NCBI GenBank assembly: GCA_041391765.1
Contig: JAWKNJ010000015.1
Location: 124,001 to 188,000 of the forward strand
Reading direction: 5' to 3'
Length of the DNA stretch: 64,000 nucleotides
Source: SHAN690 sp041391765
GTDB taxonomy: Bacteria; Bacteroidota; Bacteroidia; Flavobacteriales_G; Salibacteraceae
Below the pieces are notes generated by a model. That model had not been told where the DNA came from. It saw only the letters and a program-made list of their open reading frames with translations, and made no database searches. Shown here in pieces: positions 17,380-26,050 of this stretch; position 1 is the stretch's first letter, and every line of letters begins with the position of its first letter. The translations under genes were made by a program, and so were the position numbers.

Positions 17380-17403
17380 GCCTCCCAATAGGAGGCTTTT
17401 TTG
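17380..17403 (+). terminator. Terminator downstream of tRNA-Gly
   Basis: GCCTCC (17380-17385) and GGAGGC (17391-17396) around a short loop, followed by TTTTTTTG on the plus strand. Confidence 0.75.
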
Positions 17404-17431
17404 TAACTAACGACAGGTGCCAAACCAAGAA

Positions 17432-17474
17432 ATCGGACGGGGTGTCCGATTTCACATGATGGAAACATCATGTG
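17432..17474 (+). other. Two consecutive hairpins directly upstream of tRNA-Leu
   Basis: ATCGGAC / GTCCGAT (17432-17438 and 17444-17450) and CACATGATG / CATCATGTG (17453-17461 and 17466-17474) are perfect inverted repeats in the 43 bases before tRNA-Leu; the last base of the second stem is the first base of the tRNA. They may be tRNA-processing or antitermination stems. Function is inferred. Confidence 0.45.
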
Positions 17475-17558
17475 CCCGGGTGGTGGAATTGGTAGACACG
17501 CAGGACTTAAAATCCTGTGGCTATTGCAGCCGTGCCGGTTCGACCCCGGCTCCGGGTA
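17474..17558 (+). tRNA. tRNA-Leu(UAA)
   Basis: Acceptor GCCCGGG pairs with TCCGGGT (17551-17557, with terminal G-U pairs). Anticodon stem CAGGA / TCCTG with loop CTTAAAA gives anticodon TAA. A long class-II variable arm and T-arm GCCGGTTCGACCCCGGC are present. 85 nt, no encoded CCA. Confidence 0.95.
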
Positions 17559-17560
17559 CT

Positions 17561-17590
17561 ATAAGCCTCGACAATGTCGGGGCTTATTCA
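17561..17590. terminator. Bidirectional terminator between tRNA-Leu and waaA
   Basis: ATAAGCC-TCGAC / GTCGG-GGCTTAT around an AAT loop starts 3 bases after the tRNA and overlaps the waaA stop (17584-17586) on the minus strand. Confidence 0.65.
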
Positions 17591-18807
17591 TTTATGATGC
17601 TTTGGATTATTTTCTGACTGGCCCCAATGTTTTGATCGAAGTACTCTCTCAAAACCTTTGTACAATTTTCCTGATATTCTCTTTCCTTCATAGCTCTAAG
17701 TAACGCCTGTATAAATCCATCGGTATTCTCAATTTGCAAACCAACGCCCAATTCTTTCAGTGTTTGCACTTCCAAAAATCGTTTGTTGTTGGGTCCAAAA
17801 ATCACTGGAATACCATAAACGGCAGCCTCTAATGTGTTGTGCAGGCCAGCGCCAAATCCTCCACCCACAAAAGCAGCTGTTCCAAAACGATATAGCTTTG
17901 AAAGAACCCCAACAGTATCTACAAAAAGCACTCTGGCCTTCGACAGTTCCGTATGCTCCATTTCGGACCATTTCACTATTTGACCATCAAATGTTTTTGA
18001 CCATACTGTCCATTGGTTTCCCTTGATTTCGTGGGGTGCAACAATGACTTTGAAGTCATCGATATTTTGCAAAACTGGTAGAATAACCTTGTCATCTTCG
18101 GACCAATTGCTGCCAATAACTAGTACTTTTTCATCACCAACGAACTCGGAAACTTGCGCATTATTCCATTTTGATTTTTTGCCTTCTTCCACCCTATCGA
18201 ACCTAGTATCTCCGGCTATTTCCACAGAAGTAACTCCAATTTTCCGTAAGTCTTGAGCACTACTTCCATCTTGAAGAAAAATGCGATCAAATTGGGTTAA
18301 TCTTTTTCCAAGCAAACTACCCGGCCATTTTAGTAAGAAATGATTCTTGGGAAAATGAGCAGATATCAAGTAAAATGGAATTCGCCTTACATGAACTTCA
18401 TTCATGAGGTTGAACCAAAATTCATATTTGACAAACACTACAAAATCGGCTTTCACTTTATCTAAGAACAGCCTTGCATTAGACTTTGTGTCCGTTGGTA
18501 GATAAGTCACAAAATCAGCATACTCATAGTTCTTCCTCAATTCGTATCCAGAGGGCGAAAAAAAGGTTAGAACAATCTTCGATTCGGGAATTTGACTTTT
18601 CAAACCCTCAATAACAGGTCTTGCTTGCTCGAACTCGCCAACTGAAGCACAGTGGAACCAATAAAGTTTTTCTTCAGCATTTCTCTGAATGTCTAAAGAC
18701 TTCCAGTGATCCCTGCCGTTGATCCATTTGCGTGCCTTGGCATCAAACAAACCCAACAACTGAGCAACTATTTTATAGAGACCGATGAAAATCTGATATA
18801 TAAACAT
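17584..18807 (-). CDS. waaA: 3-deoxy-D-manno-octulosonic acid (Kdo) transferase
   Basis: 407 residues, the usual WaaA/KdtA length. An N-terminal membrane-associated helix precedes WFHCASVGEFEQARPVIEGL, which holds the acceptor-site Glu; later come FVKYEFWFNLMNE, LISAHFPKNH, and the C-terminal donor-binding fold with GGGFGAGLHNTLEAAVYGIPVIFGP. It adds Kdo from CMP-Kdo to lipid IVA on the inner face of the cytoplasmic membrane. Whether one or two Kdo units are added cannot be seen. Seven bases follow the preceding minus-strand gene, so the two are likely one operon. KdsB for CMP-Kdo synthesis is encoded at 49666. Confidence 0.94.
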   Translation of the reverse strand: MFIYQIFIGLYKIVAQLLGLFDAKARKWINGRDHWKSLDIQRNAEEKLYWFHCASVGEFEQARPVIEGLKSQIPESKIVLTFFSPSGYELRKNYEYADFVTYLPTDTKSNARLFLDKVKADFVVFVKYEFWFNLMNEVHVRRIPFYLISAHFPKNHFLLKWPGSLLGKRLTQFDRIFLQDGSSAQDLRKIGVTSVEIAGDTRFDRVEEGKKSKWNNAQVSEFVGDEKVLVIGSNWSEDDKVILPVLQNIDDFKVIVAPHEIKGNQWTVWSKTFDGQIVKWSEMEHTELSKARVLFVDTVGVLSKLYRFGTAAFVGGGFGAGLHNTLEAAVYGIPVIFGPNNKRFLEVQTLKELGVGLQIENTDGFIQALLRAMKEREYQENCTKVLREYFDQNIGASQKIIQSIINE

Positions 18808-18813
18808 CAGCTA

Positions 18814-19563
18814 CTAATAAAAGTAAAAGTCCTGTGGCTGTCGCTTGTAAATTGGGATATACCATCTGAAGACAAAAGAACCGACTATGTCAAATCGCTG
18901 TCTTCCATCATGCATTCCTGTATCGTAGTTCACCGTCCGTCTGTTTTCAGTGAATCCTTCGAATAGCTCAACTCCGATGTAATAGTTAACCAGTTTGTAA
19001 TTACTAAAGTGGGAATAACCTAAGGATTGCGATAGCATAAATCCATTCGACAATCGATCATAACCTTTGGCGTAATCGCCAATCACGTGATAGGCAGATT
19101 GTGAGGCTTCTTGAATTTTGATTTTATGCTGCATCAAACCAGCTCCAACCTTGAGATGCAGTCCCGAATTTGGATTTGGCCCTAAAACAGAAAAGACTTT
19201 CCCAATGTTGCCACCTGCCAAAAAACCTCTCTCGAATAGAAAGACATCAAGCAGGTCACCATTGTTATTTAGTACCAATCCACCCGTGACCAAGGCTGGC
19301 TTCAGTATCGAATCTTCCTTAACGTTGTTTCCGAATATGAAACCATAGAATGCATCAAAGGTCCAGTTGCTCTTGGTTTTATACATTAAGGATCCTCCAA
19401 CTATGCCGCCATGTCCAAAGCGTTCAGCTAAATCTTCAAATGGGTATTGTAGTCCAATATGAGGAGAGAGACTAAATATTCTGATTGTAGAATCACGCAC
19501 GTTTCGTTGCCCAAACGCCAAGGTAGAAACTAACACGAATAGCAGAATGACGCCTCTTTTCAT
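18814..19563 (-). CDS. Secreted, probably outer-membrane beta-barrel protein
   Basis: 249 residues from ATG 19563 (MKRGVILLFVLVSTLAFGQ), which gives a clean signal peptide with cleavage after AFG; the ATG at 19590 would add a spurious extension. The mature part alternates Gly/aromatic strands (FDAFYGFIFGNN, GFLAGGNIGKVF, LHLKVGAGLMQHKI, LSQSLGYSHFSNYKLVNYYIGVELFEGF) and ends SFVFRWYIPIY...FYFY, a porin-like aromatic C-terminus. Upstream of waaA in a likely operon. I do not recognise a named family. A TAGATTTG -7-like box sits at 19576-19569, only 5 bases from the ATG. Confidence 0.6.
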   Translation of the reverse strand: MKRGVILLFVLVSTLAFGQRNVRDSTIRIFSLSPHIGLQYPFEDLAERFGHGGIVGGSLMYKTKSNWTFDAFYGFIFGNNVKEDSILKPALVTGGLVLNNNGDLLDVFLFERGFLAGGNIGKVFSVLGPNPNSGLHLKVGAGLMQHKIKIQEASQSAYHVIGDYAKGYDRLSNGFMLSQSLGYSHFSNYKLVNYYIGVELFEGFTENRRTVNYDTGMHDGRQRFDIVGSFVFRWYIPIYKRQPQDFYFY

Positions 19564-19656
19564 TGCGACAAATCTATGAAAGCCTATCATGGTAGAATCA
19601 GGGAACTAGTTAATGGTAAAGACATATCTCAAAACAAGTCAGCACCGATAAAAAAG

Positions 19657-19664
19657 TATCTTTG
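19657..19664 (+). promoter_or_regulatory. -7 box TATCTTTG of the nucleotide-sugar operon
   Basis: Exact TAnnTTTG match 22 bases before the ATG at 19687. No convincing -33 TTG at the expected spacing. Probably drives the six-gene operon 19687-26045. Confidence 0.55.
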
Positions 19665-19686
19665 CGCCTCATTTTTTTAAGCCTGA

Positions 19687-20814
19687 ATGAAGCCCATTCA
19701 ATTAGTAGATCTTCACTCGCAGTATTTGCGGATTAAAGAGGAAATTGACAAGTCAGTATTAGACGTCATTGAAAGTTGCCAATTTATTGGCGGAGAACAC
19801 GTAAAAGAGTTTTCCCGTGAACTTGAAGAGTACACAGGGATTAAACATGTGATTCCTTGTGCTAACGGAACGGATGCGCTGCAAATTGCGCTGATGGCCA
19901 TTGATGCTCAACCCGGGGATGAAATCCTAACGCCAAGCTTTACTTACATAGCGACATGTGAAGTGATTGCCTTGCTTGGTCTTAAGCCGGTTTTTGTTGA
20001 AGTAGATACTGACACATTCACTATGGATGTGGATGATGCTCGTTCAAAGATCACATCAAAGACCAAGGCGGTTGTTCCTGTGCACCTTTATGGACAATGT
20101 GCGAACATGGATGCCGTGATGGATATGGCGGGTGAACATGGAATTAAAGTCATCGAAGACACAGCTCAAGCTTTAGGGAGCAAGTACTTTTCAAGAGATG
20201 GAGAAAAACCGGCTGGCGGTATTGGTGACATAGGAACCACTTCCTTCTTTCCCTCCAAAAACCTGGGTTGCTTTGGAGATGGAGGTGCGATTTTAACCAA
20301 CGATGACGGACTTGCCGCGAAGATTCGCATGATTGCGAATCACGGACAAAGCAAACGTTACTACCACGATTCCATTGGAGTTAATTCTCGATTGGACAAT
20401 ATGCAAGCCGCGATCCTGAGAATCAAGCTTCGCCATCTAAACGAGTACATTGAACAAAGAAATCAAGCTGCCGAGTTCTACAACAAAGCTTTTGAAGGCA
20501 TGAGCGAAATCACCACCCCGTTGACTGCGCCTTGGTCAAATCATGGATATCACCAATATACCATGAAGCTTCACGGTGTTGATCGTGAAGGATTGCAAAA
20601 ACACCTGGATTCAAAAGGAATTCCAACCAATATTTATTACCCAATCCCCGCTCACTTGCAGAAAGGGTACGCGCAGTATGGAATGAAGGAAGGTTCAATG
20701 CCAAGAACTGAGCAGCTTACAACAGAGGTTCTATCACTCCCAATCCATACGGAACTGGACAACGAACAACTCAATTACATTGCGAATAGCATAAAAGAAT
20801 ATATCAAAGGATGA
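19687..20814 (+). CDS. DegT/DnrJ/EryC1/StrS-family sugar aminotransferase (WbpE-like)
   Basis: 375 residues. PLP-dependent fold with the Schiff-base Lys at K191 in SFFPSKNLGCFGDGGA, the IEDTAQALGS motif (Asp for the PLP ring N) and the RLDNMQAAIL segment. FIGGEHVKEF near the N-terminus and FFPSKNLGCFGDGG resemble WbpE/WlbC, which make UDP-GlcNAc(3NH2)A from the 3-keto sugar. Specificity is inferred from resemblance and from the WbpD-like acetyltransferase in the same operon. First gene of the operon; its stop overlaps the ugd start (ATGA). Confidence 0.9.
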   Translation: MKPIQLVDLHSQYLRIKEEIDKSVLDVIESCQFIGGEHVKEFSRELEEYTGIKHVIPCANGTDALQIALMAIDAQPGDEILTPSFTYIATCEVIALLGLKPVFVEVDTDTFTMDVDDARSKITSKTKAVVPVHLYGQCANMDAVMDMAGEHGIKVIEDTAQALGSKYFSRDGEKPAGGIGDIGTTSFFPSKNLGCFGDGGAILTNDDGLAAKIRMIANHGQSKRYYHDSIGVNSRLDNMQAAILRIKLRHLNEYIEQRNQAAEFYNKAFEGMSEITTPLTAPWSNHGYHQYTMKLHGVDREGLQKHLDSKGIPTNIYYPIPAHLQKGYAQYGMKEGSMPRTEQLTTEVLSLPIHTELDNEQLNYIANSIKEYIKG

Positions 20815-22118
20815 ACATTGCAGTAGTAGGGACAGGATATGTAGGATTAGTTACTGGTACATGCTTAGCGGAAACCGGCAATCATGTTGTTTGCGTGGAT
20901 ATTGATGAGGAAAAAGTAAATAAGATGCAAAATGGGATCATTCCCATTTATGAACCTCATCTCGATAAGCTTTTTGAAAGAAACATCAAGCAAGGAAGGC
21001 TTGAGTTTAGCACTCAACTACAAGATGCAATTGATCACGCTAGTGTTATTTTTCTTGCACTTCCCACACCTCCAGATGAAGATGGAAGTGCCGATTTGAA
21101 GTACATTCTAGGAGTTGCGAATGACATTGGAAAAAGACTAAAAGAATACGCCATTATCATTGACAAAAGCACGGTTCCAGTGGGCACGGCTGATAAGGTC
21201 AAAGTGGCAATTTCAGCGAATTACTCCGGTGATTTCGATGTTGTATCAAATCCTGAATTCTTACGTGAAGGCTTTGCGGTAGATGATTTCATGAAACCGG
21301 ATCGTGTAGTTATCGGAACAGAATCGGAAAGAGCACGAGGTGTTTTGGAAGAGCTTTTTAAACCTTTTGTACGTCAAGGTAACCCGATCCTCTTTATGGA
21401 TGAACGCTCAGCAGAAATGACCAAGTACGCGGCAAACTCCTTCTTAGCAACCAAGATTACGTTCATGAACGAGATCGCCAACCTGTGCGAAAAGGTAGGT
21501 GCGGACGTTGACTCGGTTCGTATAGGCATTGGATCAGATACTCGAATCGGAAACCGATTCCTTTTTCCTGGTATTGGATATGGCGGAAGCTGTTTTCCGA
21601 AGGACGTTCAGGCTTTAGTTAAAACTGCTAAAGAATACGGTTCAGATATTCGCATTCTTGATGCCGTCATGGATGTGAATGAAACTCAAAAAACCGTTTT
21701 GGTTCCTTCAATACTTGAATACTTTGGAGACATTAAAGGCAAGCATTTCGCAATGTGGGGCCTTGCATTCAAACCAGATACTGACGACATACGTGAGGCT
21801 CCATCACTTTACATTGTTGAGGAACTCATCAAGCGAGGCGCTACAATAAAAGCCTACGATCCAGAGGCAATGAGCAACGTTCAACGAAAAATTGGAAGTC
21901 AAATCGAATACGCTTCAAATGAATATGATGCGCTCGACCGAGCGGATGCTTTAATCATATGTACCGAATGGGCTGTATTCAGAACTCCTGAATTTGCCGA
22001 GCTGGAAGAACGATTGAAGGCCAAAGTGATTTTTGACGGGCGTAACTTATACAGTCCAAAGAAAATGTCCGAGAGAGGATACTACTATCGAAGCATCGGA
22101 CGCGAAACTGTGAAATAA
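20811..22118 (+). CDS. ugd: UDP-glucose 6-dehydrogenase
   Basis: 435 residues. NAD-binding GTGYVG at 7-12, the central KSTVPVGTA segment, the NPEFLREG motif (substrate loop) and catalytic C261 in GIGYGGSCFPKD are all intact. Oxidises UDP-glucose to UDP-glucuronate with 2 NAD+. The C-terminal domain has LAFKPDTDDIREAPS. Overlaps both neighbours by start/stop (ATGA upstream, TAATG downstream), so it is tightly coupled, and the next gene uses its product. Confidence 0.95.
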   Translation: MNIAVVGTGYVGLVTGTCLAETGNHVVCVDIDEEKVNKMQNGIIPIYEPHLDKLFERNIKQGRLEFSTQLQDAIDHASVIFLALPTPPDEDGSADLKYILGVANDIGKRLKEYAIIIDKSTVPVGTADKVKVAISANYSGDFDVVSNPEFLREGFAVDDFMKPDRVVIGTESERARGVLEELFKPFVRQGNPILFMDERSAEMTKYAANSFLATKITFMNEIANLCEKVGADVDSVRIGIGSDTRIGNRFLFPGIGYGGSCFPKDVQALVKTAKEYGSDIRILDAVMDVNETQKTVLVPSILEYFGDIKGKHFAMWGLAFKPDTDDIREAPSLYIVEELIKRGATIKAYDPEAMSNVQRKIGSQIEYASNEYDALDRADALIICTEWAVFRTPEFAELEERLKAKVIFDGRNLYSPKKMSERGYYYRSIGRETVK

Positions 22119-23101
22119 TGAAGTCAACTCTAGTAACTGGAGCAGCGGGGTTTTTAGGTTCCCACCTTTGTGACCGTTTCATTAAAGAAGGGCATCGTGT
22201 TATCGGTATGGACAATCTGATAACTGGTGACCTAAAAAATATCGAGCACCTATTTAAGAACTCAAACTTCGAGTTCTATCACCATGATGTTAGCACATTC
22301 GTGCATGTTCCAGGTGAATTGGATTACATCCTTCATTTCGCATCTCCGGCCAGTCCTATAGACTACCTGAAAATTCCGATTCAAACATTGAAAGTCAGTT
22401 CGCTTGGAACTCATAACATGCTCGGGCTCGCTAGAGCAAAAAATGCTCGAATCCTGGTAGCCTCCACATCGGAAATTTATGGCGACCCAAACGTACATCC
22501 TCAAAACGAAGAGTATTGGGGAAACGTGAATCCCGTTGGACCCAGAGGTGTTTATGATGAGGCGAAGCGTTTTCAAGAAGCTATGACGATGGCCTACCAT
22601 CGAATTCACCGCATTGAAACGCGAATCGTTAGGATATTCAACACCTATGGTCCACGCATGCGTTTGAACGATGGTCGGGTTCTACCAGCATTTATTGGTC
22701 AGGCATTACGTGGTGAGGATTTAACCGTTTTTGGCGATGGAAGCCAAACAAGGTCTTTCTGCTATGTTGACGACCTTATTGAGGGTATCTATCGTTTACT
22801 AATGAGCGATTATCATATGCCTGTAAACATTGGAAACCCAGATGAAATCACCATTCTTGACTTTGCGGATGAGATTATCAAGCTAACCGGAACAACTCAA
22901 AAAATCATTCATAAAGAACTTCCGGAAGGTGATCCAATGATGCGTCAGCCTGATATTACTCGTGCTCGTGAAATATTAGGCTGGGAACCAAAAGTGCATA
23001 GAGCTGAAGGATTGAAAATCACTTATGAGTATTTTCAGTCTCTAACGAATGATGAATTGCACAAGAAGGAACATAAGAACTTTGAGGCTTATTTTAGGTA
23101 A
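22118..23101 (+). CDS. uxs: UDP-glucuronate decarboxylase (UDP-xylose synthase)
   Basis: 327 residues, extended SDR. GAAGFLGSH nucleotide motif at 8-16, catalytic Y146 and K150 (GVYDEAKR), HHDV and HFASPASPxDY typical of Uxs, and the STSEIYGDPxVHPQ motif with the Uxs-type Glu. Converts UDP-glucuronate to UDP-xylose with bound NAD+. ATG overlaps the ugd stop (TAATG), which fits the reaction order. A related 4-epimerase is the less likely alternative because the ASPASP motif is specific to the Uxs group. Confidence 0.92.
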   Translation: MKSTLVTGAAGFLGSHLCDRFIKEGHRVIGMDNLITGDLKNIEHLFKNSNFEFYHHDVSTFVHVPGELDYILHFASPASPIDYLKIPIQTLKVSSLGTHNMLGLARAKNARILVASTSEIYGDPNVHPQNEEYWGNVNPVGPRGVYDEAKRFQEAMTMAYHRIHRIETRIVRIFNTYGPRMRLNDGRVLPAFIGQALRGEDLTVFGDGSQTRSFCYVDDLIEGIYRLLMSDYHMPVNIGNPDEITILDFADEIIKLTGTTQKIIHKELPEGDPMMRQPDITRAREILGWEPKVHRAEGLKITYEYFQSLTNDELHKKEHKNFEAYFR

Positions 23102-23104
23102 CTA

Positions 23105-23674
23105 ATGGATTACTTCGCTCACGAATCAGCAATAGTTGACGATGGTTGCAACATCGGAAAAGGAACAAAAATTTGGCACTTTTCTCACATCATGCCCAAT
23201 TGTACAATTGGGGAAAACTGCAACATTGGTCAAAACTGTGTGATTTCGCCCGAAGTTGTTTTGGGCAGAAACGTAAAGATCCAAAACAACGTTTCTGTGT
23301 ACACTGGAGTGGTATGTGAGGATGATGTCTTTCTTGGACCAAGCATGGTATTCACAAATGTTACCAACCCAAGAAGCAATGTAAATCGCAGAGGACAATA
23401 CACTAAAACGACTGTAAAGCGCGGAGCTAGCATCGGTGCCAATGCCACCATCGTTTGCGGCCATAATATCGGTGAATTTGCGTTCATTGGAGCCGGGACG
23501 GTGGTCACCAAAGAAGTTCCCGCATATGCACTTATCGTGGGTAATCCAGGGCGACAAATTGGATGGATGAGTGAATACGGTCATCGGCTAGAGTTCGATG
23601 AATCTGGATCAGCAAAATGCCCTGAATCGGGGGAATCATATAAATTAATGGACAATAAAGTCACGAAACAATAA
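23105..23674 (+). CDS. Left-handed beta-helix N-acetyltransferase (WbpD/WlbB-like)
   Basis: 189 residues. Hexapeptide-repeat beta-helix throughout (CNIGKGTKIWHFSHI, CTIGENCNIGQNCVI, VKIQNNVSVYTGV, DDVFLGPSMVFTNVTNPRS, TTVKRGASIGANATIVCGHNIG). The extended VFTNVTNPRS loop and GNPGRQIGWMSEYGHRL end are typical of the WbpD/WlbB family, which acetylates the 3-amino group of UDP-GlcNAc(3NH2)A using acetyl-CoA. Pairs functionally with the WbpE-like aminotransferase of the same operon. Exact acceptor inferred. Confidence 0.9.
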   Translation: MDYFAHESAIVDDGCNIGKGTKIWHFSHIMPNCTIGENCNIGQNCVISPEVVLGRNVKIQNNVSVYTGVVCEDDVFLGPSMVFTNVTNPRSNVNRRGQYTKTTVKRGASIGANATIVCGHNIGEFAFIGAGTVVTKEVPAYALIVGNPGRQIGWMSEYGHRLEFDESGSAKCPESGESYKLMDNKVTKQ

Positions 23675-23679
23675 ACGAA

Positions 23680-24981
23680 ATGGCTAATCTGTACGAGAGA
23701 CTACTAAATAAGGAAGCAAAACTTGGTGTAATTGGACTAGGATATGTGGGGCTTCCCATAGCACTGGCATTTGCCAAAAGGATTTCCGTTGTAGGATTCG
23801 ATATCAATCAGAAGCGCGTTGAAATGATGCGCAAAAATGTGGATCCAAGCGAAGAATTGGAGTCTTCTGATTTTGAGAACAGCGATATTCATTTCACGCA
23901 CGATTTGAAGGACTTAAAAGATGTTGAATTCTTTATAGTCGCTGTCCCTACGCCTATTGATGACCATAACAAGCCTGATTTACGTCCACTCATAGGTTCA
24001 TCAACTACTGTAGGTCAAGTCTTGAAAAAAGGTGATTATGTTGTTTACGAATCTACCGTCTATCCGGGTTGTACAGAAGAGGATTGCATTCCAATTTTAG
24101 AAGAACAGTCGGGACTAAAATTCAAACAAGATTTCAAGGTAGGTTATTCTCCTGAACGCATCAATCCAGGAGATAAAGAACACACGATAACTAAGATCCT
24201 CAAGGTAGTATCTGGTTGTGATGACGAGTCATTGGATATCATTTCAAAAGTTTACGAAATCATTGTTGAGCCAGGAACACACAAGGCATCAAGCATTAAG
24301 GTTGCTGAAGCTGCAAAGATTATAGAGAACACTCAGCGAGACGTGAACATCGCATTAATGAATGAATTGAGTATCATTTTCAATCGTATTGGTATCAATA
24401 CATACGAAGTGTTAGAGGCTGCAGGAACGAAATGGAACTTTCTTAAATTTTTCCCGGGTATGGTTGGAGGTCATTGTATCGGAGTTGATCCATACTATCT
24501 CACCTACAAAGCTGAAGAACTTGGATATCACGCGAGGATCATTAACTCTGGTCGCTATGTAAATGATTCCATGGGTAATTACGTAGCAAAGCAAACAGTT
24601 AAGAAAATTCTCGCTCAAGGAAAGAACGTTGCTGGTGCGAAAGTGCTCGTGATGGGAGCGACATTTAAAGAAAATGTAAGCGATATTAGAAATTCCAAGG
24701 TTGCTGACGTGGTGAAAGAACTTCGCAGCTACATGGTCGATGTACATGTTACTGATCCATACGCTAGTAGTGAGGAGCTAATGCATGAATATGGGTTTGG
24801 GTTAGTAGATAAATTGGATCGAGTTTATGACGCTGTTATAGTTGCCGTTAATCACGATGAATATGTCAAGATGTCCTCAACTGATTTCAGACAATTACTC
24901 AATGATGATAAAGGAATCCTCGTTGATGTCAAGGGAATTTATCGAAACAATATTTCTGACTTGAATTATTGGAGTTTATAA
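23680..24981 (+). CDS. UDP-N-acetylhexosamine 6-dehydrogenase (WbpA/WbpO/TviB-type)
   Basis: 433 residues. GLGYVGLP Rossmann motif at 19-26, VPTPID at 89-94, YESTVYPGCTEE, YSPERINPGD, and the catalytic C266 in GGHCIGVDPYYLTYKAEELGY. The HCIGVDPYYL form separates this group (UDP-GlcNAc or UDP-GalNAc oxidation to the uronate) from Ugd. Which epimer is used cannot be decided from sequence by eye. Contributes UDP-HexNAcA to the polysaccharide pathway encoded around it; it could provide the WbpA step before the WbpE- and WbpD-like enzymes. Confidence 0.9.
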   Translation: MANLYERLLNKEAKLGVIGLGYVGLPIALAFAKRISVVGFDINQKRVEMMRKNVDPSEELESSDFENSDIHFTHDLKDLKDVEFFIVAVPTPIDDHNKPDLRPLIGSSTTVGQVLKKGDYVVYESTVYPGCTEEDCIPILEEQSGLKFKQDFKVGYSPERINPGDKEHTITKILKVVSGCDDESLDIISKVYEIIVEPGTHKASSIKVAEAAKIIENTQRDVNIALMNELSIIFNRIGINTYEVLEAAGTKWNFLKFFPGMVGGHCIGVDPYYLTYKAEELGYHARIINSGRYVNDSMGNYVAKQTVKKILAQGKNVAGAKVLVMGATFKENVSDIRNSKVADVVKELRSYMVDVHVTDPYASSEELMHEYGFGLVDKLDRVYDAVIVAVNHDEYVKMSSTDFRQLLNDDKGILVDVKGIYRNNISDLNYWSL

Positions 24982-24983
24982 GG

Positions 24984-26045
24984 ATGCAATTTGAGCGAAA
25001 CATTATAGTCACTGGTGGTGCCGGATTCATCGGTTCACACCTTGTTCGAAGGTTTGTAAGTAACTACCCGAATTATCGGATCATCAACGTTGACTGCTTA
25101 ACATATGCTGGAAATCTTGAGAACTTGACGGACATTGAAAGAGCGCCAAATTACTTATTTGAGAAAGTTGATATCTGCGATCTTGCCGAAGTTCAACGTG
25201 TATTTGATACATATAATGTTGACTCTGTTATTCACTTGGCGGCCGAATCACATGTTGATCGTTCAATCTTAGACCCCTTGGCCTTCGTTAAAACTAACGT
25301 GCTTGGAACTGGCAATTTACTTCAAGCTGCTAAGGCATTTTGGAATAATAATTATTCTGGAAAGTTATTCTATCATGTTTCTACAGATGAAGTGTATGGC
25401 TCACTGGGATCTGATGGCTTTTTTACTGAATCTACGCCTTATGATCCGCGAAGTCCGTATTCGGCATCCAAGGCGAGTTCCGACATGTTAGTTCGATCGT
25501 ATCACCACACGTTCAGATTACCAGTGGTCATTTCAAACTGCTCGAATAATTACGGACCAATGCAATTTCCAGAAAAGCTTATTCCGCTTTTCATATCCAA
25601 CATCACCGAAGACAAACCACTTCCTGTTTATGGAAAAGGAGAGAATGTTCGTGATTGGCTTTTTGTGGAAGACCATGCAGAAGCTATCGACTTGATTTTT
25701 AACAAAGGAAAAGTCGGTGAAACCTACAACATTGGTGGCGAAAACGAATGGACCAACATTGACTTAGTGAAGCTGCTATGTGATACTGTCGATGAATGTA
25801 CTGGCAATTCAAGGGGTTCGAGTCATGCGCTGATCTCATATGTGACGGATCGTGCGGGTCATGACTTTCGTTATGCCATAGATTGCTCTAAGCTCAAGGA
25901 TGAACTCGGCTGGAAGCCCAGAGAATCATTTGAATCTGGCTTAAAAAAGACTGTGGACTGGTATATTTCGAATCCAGACTGGGTCAAAAGAGTTAAATCA
26001 GGAAAATATCAGGAATACTACGAGCGACAGTATTTATATCGCTAA
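24984..26045 (+). CDS. rfbB: dTDP-glucose 4,6-dehydratase
   Basis: 353 residues from ATG 24984 with AAGG just upstream; an earlier ATG (24969) lies inside the previous gene. GGAGFIGSH at 11-19, catalytic Asp-Glu in STDEVYGS (133-140), YSASK (Y159, K163), NNYGPxQFPEKLIPL and the NIGGENEWTN ending are all diagnostic for RfbB. Produces dTDP-4-keto-6-deoxyglucose. RfbA, C and D are not in the window. Last gene of the operon; ends 5 bases before the opposite-strand GldN-like stop. Confidence 0.95.
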   Translation: MQFERNIIVTGGAGFIGSHLVRRFVSNYPNYRIINVDCLTYAGNLENLTDIERAPNYLFEKVDICDLAEVQRVFDTYNVDSVIHLAAESHVDRSILDPLAFVKTNVLGTGNLLQAAKAFWNNNYSGKLFYHVSTDEVYGSLGSDGFFTESTPYDPRSPYSASKASSDMLVRSYHHTFRLPVVISNCSNNYGPMQFPEKLIPLFISNITEDKPLPVYGKGENVRDWLFVEDHAEAIDLIFNKGKVGETYNIGGENEWTNIDLVKLLCDTVDECTGNSRGSSHALISYVTDRAGHDFRYAIDCSKLKDELGWKPRESFESGLKKTVDWYISNPDWVKRVKSGKYQEYYERQYLYR

Positions 26046-26050
26046 TAGCA

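Noticed and set aside
23126..23584. Long antisense ORF opposite the WbpD-like acetyltransferase
   Set aside because: It mirrors the hexapeptide repeats of the real gene and has no recognisable domain or regulatory signal.
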